A DNA stretch of 64,000 bases from Hyparrhenia diplandra (GCA_015847255.1 JADLZK010004553.1:1-64000), one strand, 5' to 3'; positions 46,721 to 59,295 are shown, numbered from the stretch's first letter. Numbers and translations are program-made. The notes: a model not told the origin generated them from the sequence alone.

Positions 46721-48810
46721 GAACACTAGAGCAGTATTTTTTTTTTTGAAAAAAGTTATCCATCTAACTATATGACTTATATTATCTACGCTAACTATAC
46801 TACTCAAAACGATATTTTGGCACTTATGAAGTTACCGTTTTGTCCTTGATAAAAAAATGAATTACAAAAATGCAATTACCGCCCGGTTTTAATCCCTACA
46901 TTTGTGGGAGGCAACGAAAGGCGATTTTTTGCCTCTATGGCCCACCCATCATAGACACAACAGGGAGGCAATTTTGCCTTCGTGTCTTTGCCTCCCATTG
47001 CCTCCTATCTTTATTGCCGCCGGATCGGTTGCTCTCGGTCGATGTGAGTCATCGAATTTTCCCCAATTATTGTAAAATTTTTTAGTATTTATTCCAAAAT
47101 TTACCCAAGAACTAAGAGTTCTAGGATTCATTTTGCCAATTCATATTGATCAATGCATATATTATTGAATTTGTTGGACCTGGCACAAATTACCATACCA
47201 GTGGATAATAGGTTCTTTTTAATCGTCATATATGTGTCGGGTTTGAAAAATGAATCAGCATAAGAACAATACTTGGTGCGTAACTATAATGCTAATTAAG
47301 TGGTAAAAAGTTGAGCAATGAGCTGCAGATTCTTTTTCATGTTGGAATGATTTGCACCCTAGCTAGATGAGAGGCAAAATAATCACATAGTATGAACACA
47401 GGCAGAGTTACTTTGGGTGCCTGTAAATATTGTAATCATTATTTTATTCACAAAAATCATTCAAATAAGAGTTCCTCTCCAGCTCTGGCTCCTCCGGAGG
47501 AGCCCTGCCACACATTTTTGTGGAGGAGCCGGTTTTTAGTAAAAAGCAAAGGAGTTAGAGCCGTTTTGGAGGAGCCCCTCAAAGATTTTTCTCTATGGTT
47601 GACAATTACAGTATACGCTGGATATTGATTAAACATATATAGATACAGAAAAGAGAATCCTCAAAGAGGGGAAGTAGATTGGGAAAAAACAAAGCGCAAA
47701 CGTGCTCCTGTTCCAAATAATCTTAAAAATGCAGGTTCTATCAGCTCCGAGAGACTTTCATCATCATTGACAGTCGATGAAAAGCACAGCAACGAACGGG
47801 TCTGCTACCTTGCAGGCTAAAGGTGCACCTTAGGCTGTGGTGGGGCAGATAAATGTGGCGAATGAACGGATCTAAGGGATATATAATGTGAGGGAAAGTT
47901 CATCGAACAAGCAAGAAAAAATGGTACCCGGTCAGCCATGCCGACATGAGGACATGAATCGTTTCGATTTTGTTTAGAGGGAAATTTTATTACATGCAAA
48001 ATGGAGGATTCCAACATAATGGAGCCCATAATGGAGGAAGGGATTGGATGGGCTTTGGAAGACTCACGTTGCTGTAATGAGCTTAATAAGCTGAGTTAGC
48101 AGATTACTTTGGTAGCAGCAGAATGAGTAGTTTGTAATGAGCTCTTGTGTTTCTCTCCGCACTAGAGCTTCAGGTTTGTTGTTAAGTTTGTATATATCCA
48201 ATGTCTTATTGTCCTCTTAAAGAAACATCTGCCAAAAGTACGTTTGGGAAAAAAGTTGTATGCATAGTAATTTCAGTAATAGACAATTTAAAAGTTCAGC
48301 TGAGGTCTTAGCTGTTCAATCCTTGAGGCAGATTTTAGAGGCATTTTTCCGTGGCCTGGTATGATAAAAAACACCCCTATAATTGTTCCACAGATAGATC
48401 GACCAGACTCACAAATTGATTTCTAGGGTGCTTGGCTTCTCATAAAATTGGCCTCCATTTAAAGGGATGGTTACTAACATTCACGACCTCAAAAAAATTA
48501 TTTCATCCATGGTTGTTAACATCATCTGGTTCTGAAAAGTAGTGACACAAAAAAATTCATAACTTTTCTTAATGAAGTCAAATGATAACAAACACTGTAA
48601 AGTTGTAGAATAAAAACAATTTATAATTGTGCCATGGTTGTTTGAACCTGGCGGCTAAGTTGTAGAGTCCACAAAAATTCATAATTGTGGCATGGTCTTT
48701 GGAACCTAGTGGCACATGCTGGGAGACAGCGAGGAACAGGGCCCAGGTCATGGTGGCCATGACTAACAGCCATGAGGTGCCTCCTCCCTTGTTCCATCAT
48801 CACTTACGTC
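46721..48810. other. no gene seen; one palindrome
   Basis: AT-rich. GGCTCCTCCGGAGGAGCC at 47487-47504 is a perfect 18-bp palindrome, with related GGAGGAGCC words at about 47522-47530 and 47569-47577, probably the core of a small MITE. CATAATTGTGGCATGG-like words repeat near 48620 and 48680. Confidence 0.4.
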
Positions 48811-48950
48811 ACTACTATGGAAAACTTTTGGGAGGCGGTCGTTTTTTATTTACGGAGGCCGGGAAAAGCAACCATCTGCATGTAAAGGTCTCCGTTAATG
48901 GAGACTTACTGAGGCGATTGCTTTGCCCGCCTCTGTAAATCAAACAACAG
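48811..48950 (+). mobile_element. CACTA-type terminus
   Basis: CACTACTATGGAAAAC is followed by GGGAGGCGGT, TTTACGGAGGCC, GGTCTCCGTTAATGG and GAGGCGATTG, the motif set seen at 7053-7302. A short GC-rich segment follows to about 49200. No matching opposite end was found. Confidence 0.45.
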
Positions 48951-49522
48951 AAACAAAAAGAAAAAGAAAAACCCATGGACAAGCCATCCGAATCCATCCA
49001 TAGGCCGCCGCCGCAAGCTGGGTCTTCGTGCCATCGTCATCGTCGACGATAAATCCGGTCGTGCCTGCCATTGATCCTCCAGCGGGGGACAAAACCGCCG
49101 TAGACCTTCTGCCAGGGAGCACGCCCGCCCTGGATCTACCACCGGGAGGCATGGTCAACCTAGATCCACTCTGATTCTTGTGCCACGAGCCCTCACCGGA
49201 TCCACTCAAAGTCTGGCCTTAGAGAAATCAACCTCATGAGTTCAAAGCCTTGGCAGGAATGGCCCTACTTACTTCCAGATCAAATTCCATAGAGAAATCG
49301 CAACCAGATCAAATTGCAGATGGCTTCCATGCTTAGAGGAACATAATACGCAGTGCATGACCGGAGAACATTATCCAAATTGCTCATGCAGCTCAATGCA
49401 TAAGGGTGAGTGAGTGGCATGGTCAAATAGGAATTGTTCCGAAATATCATTAAACAAACCTGATACGGACAGTAGACATGCTTGTGTAGTATGCATATTT
49501 GTCATTTTCTGTTGAGTCATTA
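48951..49522. other. no gene supported
   Basis: The GC-rich first half may be the leader of the CACTA-type element. Short frames on both strands lack recognisable domains. Confidence 0.35.
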
Positions 49523-49965
49523 CACTACAAATTAATAGTTGAGACATATAGCCCAGTTGCCATTGACCTTCACAAATCTCCCTACCTTACTAAACTGAAG
49601 CAATTATCAAGTAACGTAGGGACTTGCAGAGGGTAGCCATGAGTACACTGTGTACTCCTGCAAGGGAGAATTAATATGGTGAATCCGTGTCTGAGAAGGA
49701 TTTATATATATGGTGGAGACGTGATGGGGAGTTCCGATGTATAAGGGCGGAAAAGGATTACATGATAATTGCTTCAGTTTAGTAACGTAGGGACTGGCGA
49801 CCATATAGTCCTATACACAGTGTACTCATGGCTGCTGAGATTTGTGAAGCTCGCTGTCAATTGTGCTATTTATCTCAATTGTTTGCTGTGTAGTAACTCG
49901 ATTGAAAATGGAACAAATATGCATCCTACACATGTAGACCGATGCCAGCTAACAGTTTTGTAGTG
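49523..49965. mobile_element. foldback element with CACTACAAA ends
   Basis: Starts CACTACAAAT and ends ACAGTTTTGTAGTG. Inside, TACTAAACTGAAGCAATTAT (about 49590) and its complement (about 49764) form a stem. CTTCACAAATCTC / GAGATTTGTGAAG form an outer stem, and AGCCATGAGTACACTGTGTA recurs inverted near 49820. Flanking triplets differ, so a target duplication is not confirmed. Confidence 0.5.
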
Positions 49966-50617
49966 GTTGCTACTATAGCTTTGTCGGCTAGCTGTTCCAC
50001 TAATCAATCTTTCACAAGTTAGAGAGAACAACAAATGTGTAAATTAAAGTTGATCAATTCACTATAGACCCAGTTTCAAATTTCAATATCATCAGCAATG
50101 GCTCGGAGATGGAGAAGATAGATGGATAGGCACAAGCTAGCTAGTTTGGAATGCGAGAGTGAATAATGAGAGGGGAGGTTGAGGGCATCCGTTTTATTTA
50201 TGCTCCTAATTCTCTGGTGGCTTTTGGGTTGGTAACAATATATAGAAAGTATGACTAGTTTTACATGTCACTGATATCCATGAGAACAGTTCTTAACCAT
50301 TCCTTGCTCACACAAAAATGCAATACAATAGGTTTTCTGCAAGTTCGAAGTAAAAAAAAAAAAAACCCTATATTCATACACATCTACTAGAAATTTGCTT
50401 CAGTTTTTTAAAAATTCAAGAGGATCTAATTTATAGTGAAAATTATATAAAGACTACACATAACTTGTTGCAAGCACATGTTGTTTCATAGAGAAATAAA
50501 TTCTAGGAAAAAATCCTTCATTTTCTGAAACATGAAAATAAGTTCTCGTGTGACAGTGTTATAATCAGCCCAAGGATGGTTCTGAAACAACGGAGAATTA
50601 ATCAATTGTACAACTTA

Positions 50618-50985
50618 GGCCAGTCTAAATGGAGGGAGTTTCACCTTCCGGTTTTCAAGATATGAAATTTTGATATGAAATAGACCTCTCTCACAATGCA
50701 ATGTTTCATCACAGGTTCCATAGATTATATTACTATTTTGTGGATCCCACCTGCCCTATCTTCTCTCTTCCTGTTATTAGTTAATGGGGGATGAAACCCG
50801 ATCTCTTTCTCAATGGGGATTTCACACGGTTTCCAAGTCGTTGGAAACAACGCTCAAAGGTTTCACCATGGTGAAACGTTTTCCTTCTCTCTCTTCAAAG
50901 TTTCATGCAAAAAGTGAGTTTGTGTTGATGTGGCACCCTATTTAATGTGCATGAAATCCCCGTGAAACCTCCATTGAGACTGGCC
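50618..50985. mobile_element. Tourist-like (PIF/Harbinger) MITE
   Basis: Ends GGCCAGTCTAAATGGAGG and CCTCCATTGAGACTGGCC are inverted repeats, flanked by TTA at 50615-50617 and 50986-50988. The interior repeats GTTTCAC/GTGAAAC. Non-coding, 368 bp. Confidence 0.9.
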
Positions 50986-51419
50986 TTATAGAGGGCAGAA
51001 TTAGGAATTATTTTTAAAAAAAAATCAATGGCAGCCTAATAGAAATGTATTTTCTTTCTGATTTAACAGCATGGGTCTGCGGAGAGAATAGGGGGGGCAG
51101 ACAGATAGGAAGGGATTCATAGGACTTTGGTAGTTAAAATAGCTAGTACACTACATATATAAATGAATACAAGACATCTACATGTGAAGAATATTAGTAA
51201 GAAACCTTGAAATATATTTTATTTTAGATCACGATTAGCAATACTCAAGGGCAAGACATTGAGTTATATATATGAGTCAATTCACGGAACTAGCTGGATT
51301 AATTGATCGGGCTAAAAAACCAAGCAAGGGTACACAAAAGCAAGAATGTTTTTTTGGTATTGAGAGGGTGAACAAACCATCCACATTCTCGGCTGGTTCA
51401 ATAGGTACGGTCCCGTATC

Positions 51420-51590
51420 TTATCCAAGCTACACCACTGCTTTTTTTCACAGAATATCCAGCAAGTGCGGCCTTTTACTGTGCAGATCAGGAACCTGAAG
51501 CGAGCTATATTTTCTCGATGCCACCCATTCATAGACCTTTGCCATTGCAGGAAGCAAAGTCATAGCAGCTAGAAGGCAGAGACAGAGGGA
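51420..51590 (-). pseudogene. duplicated exon, copy A, frameshifted
   Basis: On the minus strand ATG (51561-51563) opens MTLLPAMAKVYEWVASRKYS, parallel to copy B. It then shifts frame and stops (RPHLLDIL). Unknown product. Confidence 0.35.
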
Positions 51591-51899
51591 ATACAGCGAG
51601 AGAGGTAACTAATAAGACTCCATTTTGCATTTAGGCAGGTTGATGCAACTATTTCTGCACGCACCTGGCCAGCTTTCTATAACTTCTACATGAGCCTGAC
51701 ACTTGGTCAAACTTTTCATATATAAAGCAGATGGTGATCGACCATCAGCCTAAAGCTGCCGCAAGAGAAACGTGTGGCTACTAGTCGCTAGACACAGTTC
51801 TTGTGCTAACTTGCATCCGGCGAATGGTGTGGCGCTACTACTCGCATGCCACCCACACATATTTGAAAACAAAGATCCCGCACGGCAGGTTGAAATCTC

Positions 51900-52810
51900 A
51901 TCAGAAATGGCTAGGAGATGGAGAAGATAGGCACAAGCTATCTAGTTTGGAATGAGAAAGTGTGAATAACGGAGGGGTTGTTGAGGGCATCCGTTTTATA
52001 TGCGCTCCTAATGCTCTGGTGGCTTTTTGGTTGGTAACATGGTGCCTAAAGACCTGCGATCTATATGCTTAGGCTTTCAGTAGAGACCTGCCAGGCAGCA
52101 TATTGGGTAAAATAAATTTATAACACTTGAATATATTTTCTAAAAAAACAAACACTAGATTAGTTGAACCAAACTCATTATTAATTGATTAAATCTTTTC
52201 GGGCTCACAATATATATAAGGTATGACTAGTTTTACAAGTCACTATATCAATGAGAACGGTTCTTAACCCTTCCTTGCTTGCACAAAAATGTAAGAGGAT
52301 CTAATTTGCTTAGGTTTTCTGCAAGTTCTAAGTCAAAAAAAGAAAAACCTATATTCATATTCATCTACTACAAATTTTCTTCAGTTTTGTTAGAAATTCA
52401 AGAGGATCTAATTTATAGTGAAAATTATATGAATACTACACATAACGTGTTGCAAGCACATGTTGTTTTCATAGAGAATTAAATTCTAGGAAAAAAATTC
52501 TTGGTTTCCTGAATGGATCGGCTCACTCACAGAGTCTCTCGTGTGACAGAGTTATTATCAACCCAAGGCTGGTTCTGAAACAAGCGAGAATTAATCAATA
52601 CGTACTGTCCCATACCTTATCCAAGCTACCCCCTCTGGCTTTTTTCACAGTATGTCCAGCAAGTGCGGCCTTACTGTGTGGATCCTCCAAGCTATCAGGA
52701 ACTTCTGGCGAACTATGTTTTCCCGATGCCACCCATTCATAGAACATTGGCATGGCAGGAAGCAAAGCCATAGCAGCTAGGAGGCAGAGACACAGGGAAT
52801 ACAAGGAGAG
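51900..52810 (-). repeat. tandem duplication copy B
   Basis: Same block order as copy A, without the Tourist MITE. It carries its own ~140-bp extra segment at about 52045-52190. Sequence identity by eye is high in patches, with many small indels, so the duplication is not very recent. Confidence 0.75.
52616..52771 (-). CDS. small unknown exon, copy B
   Basis: Minus-strand ATG at 52769-52771 opens MALLPAMPMFYEWVASGKHS and runs 52 codons to a possible donor AAG/GTATGG at 52616. A pyrimidine-rich tract ending in TAG lies just upstream, so it could instead be an internal exon. Without an upstream ATG it has no clear signal peptide. The homologous stretch in copy A is frameshifted. I recognise no family. 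Confidence 0.25.
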
Positions 52811-53156
52811 GTCTGGTCACATGTTTAGTGGAAATGGCTAGAGTCAAAAATGGGTAGACGCGGATGAGCGAAGGAGCTCCATTTTATGCTCAGTCAGGTT
52901 TGTTGGGTAGTATATATGGTCACGTGGTGACTCAGGAGTCAGGACCACGAGTAGAGCTGGGCCAGGCCTGCCACCAGACTGGGCAAAAAAATCGAAGGAA
53001 CAATGAAGTAGTAACACTAAATTAGTTAACTCAAAAACAATAATGGATATTTAGAAAATAAAATACAGGGCCAACAATATATGCAAAGAGTTATGTAATA
53101 TAATACATTGTATATGAAAGATGGAAAAGTGTAGCATGGTGCAACGGAAGGAAATT
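52811..53156. other. no gene seen
   Basis: Resembles the segment beyond copy A (CTCCATTTT...CAGGTT words) for about 100 bp, then AT-rich sequence up to the CACTA insertion. Confidence 0.4.
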
Positions 53157-56100
53157 CACTACTACACAATAGACTTCTATTCCGGAGGCCATTTTCGTGG
53201 TTACTCTCGGTATTTTTTGTGCCCTGGAGTAAAGGGGGCTTTACTCCAGGTTGGAGTCTCCAACTGCGAGTAGAACCCCCCACCGCAGCCCACCCACGCG
53301 AGCCAGGGACCTCTACTCCAGGTTGGAGTCTCCAACCGGGAGGGTTGTCGATTCAAACCGGGAGTAGAGGTCTACTCCCGGGTGAGGGCACCAACCTGGA
53401 GTAAATCTAAACTTTTACTCTCGGTTGGACTTTCAGACCTAGATTAGATGTTTTCTGACATTCACTTTTACACCCTTCGGCCACCATTTTGCAGCATGGA
53501 CCTCGAGGATTCTTAATGTTTTCATTCCAACCTTAGCGTCTTCAGTGAATGTGTTTTCAGCTATGGAAATCGTACCTCAGTAGTCTATAAGATTTAAAAT
53601 ACGCTTTCACTTAATTACAAATTTGACTAGTGTATACTAACACTTTTCGAATTCAAAAATGTCCTATATAAACATTGTAGATCTTGATGATTTGTAACAC
53701 CTATGTATCTAAAAGTTTTTCGAACAAGGTCATTTAGTGTGCCTTTTGACCGAGTCAATTTTTGAAATTTTTAAATAAAGACACCTTTGGGCTACTTTTT
53801 GGACCTCAAGGTTGTTTCAAATTGAAATTTCATGAATACCATGTTTGCTTGTCTCTTCAAGATCTACACTCTATATATTGGACATTTTTCGATTTCACAA
53901 ATTTTGAACCATTTAAATTTTGAATTTCAAAAAAATTTTCTGAAACTTTAGTTTTCGAACCCTAAATGGTGTCAAAATGAAAAGTCATGAATACCAAAAA
54001 TTCATAACTCATCAAGATCTACAAATGTTACTTAGGTCATTTTTGCATTTGACAAAGCGTTTGGAAAGTATAGCTCCAAATTGGTTTGGTACTATTTTTC
54101 CAATTTAATTGAAATTCCACGCGACTTCATCTTTAAATTGTATGCGTTGAACGGAGTGCACCCACGAAAAGTTTTACATAGAAATGGTGTGAAAATAATT
54201 TTCCTGTCAAAAAACAATACATTTAATTATTTTAGTTGAATGCAACATTTTTGCATTAATGAAATAGTGATTATTAATTACATTATGCTCACTAATCTAT
54301 AAAAAAAATAAACAATTTTAGGTTACATATTTTTCATGTGTGCAATAAAGCAAAAGCAATTATAATTGCTTTTTAAAAATTTTATTACTGCTACATAATT
54401 TACTGCAGAAATAATTGGACTTTACCTATTTAAGAAATAGATTTTCTATAAAATAAAAGAAAGGTATGCACAACAATGGCGGGAAGTGAAAAGTGGTGGC
54501 AAAAAAATTGGACGTTTATTCCCGGGTTAGTTCCCAAGCTGCAGTAATCCCACAATTATTCTCGGGTCTGATTTACAACCTCGAGTAGATGTCTAACTTT
54601 TACTCCGGGGTACGTTCCTCAACCTGGAGTAAAGGGTCTCTACTCCCTGTTGCTAACACTGAGGCTGGAGTAGGGGGGGGGGAGCAATAAAGCGTCGCTG
54701 GGCCTTCCCCTTCCTCCATATCCAGAAATAGAGCCTTTTCCACTCATGCCACTATAAAAGTTCGTTGTTCCACTCGGACCATTGAAAAGTTCGTTCGGAC
54801 ACAAGTGCCATTCACCCAAACTTTTTTTACCACCCATGCCATTCCGTCCGGCTTACATTTACATTTCCACCGTTTAGCAGCCCCGGCAGGTGGGCCCGGT
54901 TGGTTAAGAAGTTAAAAATACCCCTCTTCCTTCCTCCTCCGCACGGCGAGGTCGCAGCTCGTCTACCCGAGAGGCAATTTCGAGCTCACCCTCGAGGCGG
55001 CGCGGCGGCGCTTGCCTCGCGGTGGCGGGACGGATCTCGGAGGCGCGCCATGGCCCCGCAGCGAGCGAGGGACTGCTACGGCGCGGCCTCATGGTCTTGG
55101 TCCGGCATCGCCCGGCAAAGATCGCCCGCGAGAGGCCGCCATGGCGCTGCGGGGAGCGCCGCCGCGCCCGGCGGAGAGCTCTCACGAGACCGCGCCCGCG
55201 AGCCCCATCCACGCCCGCGAGGCCGCCATGGCCGCTGCGGGGAGCACCGCCGCCCGCGCCGTCCCGTGGCCGCCGAGGAACACCGGCGCCACGCCGAGGA
55301 GCCCTCTCGCCACCCACGGCCGGCGAGCCTCGCCACCACCGTGGGCCGGCGACGCGCGCCCCTCCGCCTACCGCGGCCGGCGAGCCTCGTCATCCCCTCT
55401 CCATGGCGTCCTCCATCTCCCTCCTGCGGCCCGACCACCGACGTGGCCCGTGCTTGCGCGCCACGAGCAGCTCCCCGCCTCGAGGCTCCGCTTCCTCGTG
55501 GCATCGGTGGTGCAGGCGGGCGCATTGCCGGTGTCGGGGACGGGCGCGAAGTTGGGCGGGCGTCGGCGGCGGGCGAGGTGCTCGCCGTGTTCGCGCGCTC
55601 GCGCCGCCGACGCAGCGGCGAGTCGCCGCGGCGGGGCGGCAGCCGCGGCGGGAGGCGGGGGCCGCGGCGGGCGCGGCCGCAGTGCACGGGCGCGGGCCTG
55701 CTGGCCCGACAGGGCTGCCGCCCAGCCTTGACCTCGACGCTTCGTGAAGCCTGCCTCGAGCATGACGCCGTGAGCTCCGTGCGCAGGAGGTTGGCCACGC
55801 CGCCGCCTAGAGCTCCACACGGAGGTCGCCGCCGCCGTCGTCGAGCTCGCGCGCCGTCGAGCCCACACGCACCCGCTGGTAGCGCCGACTTCCTCACGCC
55901 GCCCGGCCAGCGTTGCCGCGACGCCGCAACTCCTCCTCGCGATGGCTGCCGCCGCCCTCGCTACGCTCATCGGCTCTAAGCCGCGCGCCGGCCAGAGGTA
56001 AGAGAGAGAGGGGGGGGACGAGAGGATAAGATGAGAACCGCGTCGGCCACAACGACAACGGGAAGAGGAAGATGACGACGACGGCAGCGGCAACCGGGCA

Positions 56101-58215
56101 GCCGGCGAGTGAGCGCGCTCCCGCGGCAACCGGGCGGCGCTTCCCTGCGCTTCGCGTTCGCGGCAGCGGCGCCGGACAGAGCACCCCTGCGTGGTTTGCG
56201 CGCCGCGGCGGCGAACGGGCCTGCCTCGCTTGCCGCATGCCCGCATGCATGGTCCCGTGGCCAAGGATGAAGACAGGATGGACGGAGGCAAGAGGAACGA
56301 ACGACGGAAGAAACAAGAGCAATGGAGAGAAGGGCATTTATGTCTTTTTGCAGCTCTATTCGACGGCGTTAGCACCGTCTATGGACGGAATGGCTCAGGT
56401 GGTAAAAAGTGCGGGTGAATGGCACAGGTGTCCAAACGAACTTTCCAATGACCCGAGTGGAACAACGAACTTTTATAATGGCACGAGTGGAAAAGTCTCC
56501 CGAAATACAGCGGCGCCGCTACTCGGCGGTGGATCTCCACCGACGTACGCCCTGCCGACCCCCGACGCGACGGCTTCCTCCGGGCCCGGCCCCTTCCCGA
56601 CGCCAGCGACGCGCGGGCGGTGCCCTGCATTCCCACGGCGACGCTTCTTCCCGACGACGCTTCTTCCCCGACGCTCAGCTGCATTCCCGGCGCTTCTTCC
56701 CGCGGCGCCCGGCCCTCAGCTGCATTCCCCGAGCGTGTCGCGGCAGCGGCGCCCTGCACGGAGCGGCCCGGCGACCGGCGCTTCCCGGCCCGACGCCCGG
56801 CTCCCTTCCCCGCGGCGCGCGGCGGCCCTCTTCCGCATACACACACGCACCGTCGCGCGCAGCTGTGGCCTGGGTAGGTTTCTTCCGGGCACACGCACCG
56901 GCCCTGATCTGCTGTTGTTCCGCCGGCCGAGCTAGGCCTCCTCTGCTCCCCACGCTGCTGTTGTTCCGCCGGCCGGCCGAGGCCTCCTCTGCTCCCCACG
57001 CAAGCTCGCTGCTGGCCTGAATGTTGTTGTTCGATCCTGAATGCATCATCCTTTCCTGAATTTCCTGAATGCTGTTTTCGATCCTGAATGCGAGATGTTA
57101 GGGCCCAAATTGTATATGTTCAACTAATAGATTGCTTGAATTTAATTTGATAGTTGGTCAGAAAAGCCCATATTTGTTAGGGCCATACTTGTTCGATCCT
57201 GAATGTTTTCGTATAGACTAGCAGTCCTAGCTGTTTGCAAATATGGTTGATTTGATATGCTATTCCTTTGCTGATGGTCGATGCCATGGTTGATTTGATA
57301 TGCTATTCCAGTACACCATTTTGTGATGCAGAGAATTGTTAGCCTGAATGATTTTCAGTACACCATTTTGTGATGCAGAGAATTGTTGTACCAGTGTGGG
57401 TGCTGTTTGTATTGCTTCCCATAAATCGATTTGTCTGAACTTAGATAGTGTCCAAGTGTCAAATTATTCAATTGTCAATTGTATCTGATTTGTGTCAAAT
57501 TATTCAATTGTCAATTGTATCTGAACTTCTTGTCATCTTGTCTTATAAATGCTAACAATTTTGGTTTTCGTTTTCTAGGTATAGATGTCCCGACCTGAGA
57601 GGCAACGACGTCGATGACATGGAAGGGGAACAAATATTGATGAATATTATCGAACAAGGCACTGGACAATATGCTTGACAATATGATGTGGTCATGACAC
57701 TTTAATATGTAATCGAGACATGAAATATTTGTGGACTTGAGTTGTGTAATCGAGACTAATATATTTGTGGACTTGAGTTATGTAATCAAGACTAATATAT
57801 GTAATCGAGACTAATATATTTGTGGACTTGAGCAATATATGTGTACTTTAATTATATTTGTGTAATATATGTAAACACTAATTATTAGTTAATACGTGTA
57901 TAATACTTGTATATGTAATTTGAGACAAAAACAAACCATTAATTAAAAAAAATAAAATCAAAACAAATCAGGATTTAAAATGAAAAGAAAAAGAAACAAT
58001 CTTTACTGCGGGTTGGAAGCACCAACCGGGAGTAAAGGTTCGCGGGTCGACACGCGTGCTGGCAGGAGCTTTACTCGGTTGGTGTTTCCAACCCGAGTAA
58101 AGGTGCACCTCTATTCCAGGTTCCAAACCCTTTACTCCCCAACCCCTATTCCGGGTAGCATAACCTGGAGTAGAGGGGGTTTCGAACTGGAATAGAAGTC
58201 CATCCTGCACTAGTG
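53157..58215. mobile_element. CACTA transposon with ATT target duplication
   Basis: Left end CACTACTACACAATAGACTT. The right end, reverse complemented, is CACTAGTGCAGGATGGACTT; both continue CTATTCC. The 3-bp target duplication ATT lies at 53154-53156 and 58216-58218. Subterminal regions repeat GGAGTAAAG, TTTACTC and CCAACC(G)GGAG in both orientations (53219-53420, 54520-54670, 58000-58190). No transposase domain was recognised. A MULE sits inside (54731-56499), and the GC-rich segment 56509-57020 may be the element's own leader. Confidence 0.88.
54731..56499. mobile_element. Mutator-like element (Pack-MULE type) nested in CACTA
   Basis: The left ~115 bp (GAGCCTTTTCCACTCATGCC, then AAAGTTCGTTGTTCCACTCG) are the inverted, slightly diverged copy of the right end (…CGAGTGGAACAACGAACTTT, then GGAAAAGTCTC). 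Flanks CCAGAAATA and CCGAAATAC are a weak 9-bp match, best with a one-base offset. The interior (54900-56250) is extremely GC-rich, with frames open on several strands and no transposase. This is the profile of a Pack-MULE that captured GC-rich gene DNA. The 359-codon plus-strand frame (54900-55979) starts with GTT/GTG-type codons and is Arg/Ala/Pro-rich, so I do not call it a protein gene. Donor gene not recognised. Confidence 0.75.
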
Positions 58216-58233
58216 ATTGTCTGTATAATATAT

Positions 58234-58370
58234 ACTCCCTCCGTCCCATAAAAAGAGTCGTTCTCGCTTCCCGAGAAATAACTGCCGGCAATTATATATA
58301 AATATTTATGCTAAGTAATTAGTATCGTCAGAAAGATCTTTAAGTCTAGTTTTTTTAATAAATTTTTTGG
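58234..58370. mobile_element. partial Stowaway-like element
   Basis: TA-CTCCCTCCGTCCCATAAAAA at the left edge, then AT-rich sequence. The right inverted end is not found. Confidence 0.5.
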
Positions 58371-59059
58371 TAGCCTTCATCCAGAACTCTGTCAACAGCT
58401 ATTCACCTTCAACCTGCTTTGACAACGGTGAGCACCACATACTTCATGCATTTGCAGACAAACATCCCTCGGCTTCAGCATGGATGACACAATTTTTTAG
58501 GTGCTAATTCTGGGATAATATACAACAATTTATATAATTACATATCTTTCTTGCTTTTGCAATGAACAATACAGCCAATGCCTAATTTCTCACTGCCAAA
58601 GTCAAAAAATATGGAGCAGTTATTGGATTCATTGTTAGCATTGAAAGACATATGTTCGTTGTGCGCCATGTTTACGTGATCGATTGATACAGGTCCACAT
58701 TGCATTTACCTTCGTGAGCACAACAACAAAACACAGGGCAGCTCTGTGTGAGCAGCTACATCGCTAGATGTGGCAAAGAGTGCCAACCTATCTAGTAACT
58801 ATAAGAGCACAAGTGAGTGCTGTGTGCTCATCACATGTACCGGCCAGCTGCTGGAGTTTGATGATACATATCCACATCATGTGCCCTGGCGGCTGAGATC
58901 AAGGCAGGAGTGGCCCACACCCGATATGAATGCCCTTACCTGGCCTTCATTATAAGTTTTAGGATTAGCAGAGGCGAGAACACGTAACCGCCTCCAGTTA
59001 TTACCGAATTAATGTGATGTGACTCCAATAAAGCCAATGCATTTTTTCTAGTTCATATC
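58371..59059. other. no gene seen
   Basis: AT-rich. One short frame at 58770-58955 has no recognisable features. Confidence 0.4.
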
Positions 59060-59295
59060 AGGATTTCAAAAAGGGCCTTTTGGAACAGCCTACTAGTTCA
59101 GGTCTGAAGTCTCTTTGTTTACAACCTGATGAAACATTTTTTTTGGAGCGGTGGGCAAATTCTTTGAAGAGAGTTTCTGGACAGGTCAGGATAGAGCTAA
59201 ATTCCATTGTTGTTTTCTGTGCATGGTCAATCTGGATCCACCATAACTGTTGTGTTTTTGAAAGAATCATCCCTTGTGTAACTATAGAATAATAA
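59060..59295 (+). mobile_element. LINE ORF2 C-terminal fragment
   Basis: The frame encodes WANSLKRVSGQ and NSIVVFCAWSIWIHHNCCVF, the conserved tail of grass LINE ORF2 (normally ...LGAWSIWKHRN..CVF). It is short and isolated, without reverse transcriptase or A tail. Confidence 0.65.

Larger units (their letters stand above)
50100..51610 (-). repeat. tandem duplication copy A
   Basis: Shares long blocks in the same order with copy B (51900-52810): GATGGAGAAGATAG..., GGGCATCCGTTTTAT, TTCAAGAGGATCTAATTTAT, GCAAGCACATGTTGTTT, then the exon-like block near 51410-51600. Copy A is interrupted by the Tourist MITE at 50618-50985 and further sequence up to about 51400. Confidence 0.75.

Noticed and set aside
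54900..55979. 359-codon plus-strand frame inside the MULE
   Set aside because: No ATG at the start, Arg/Ala-rich, and a 273-codon minus-strand frame overlaps it. Composition explains both.
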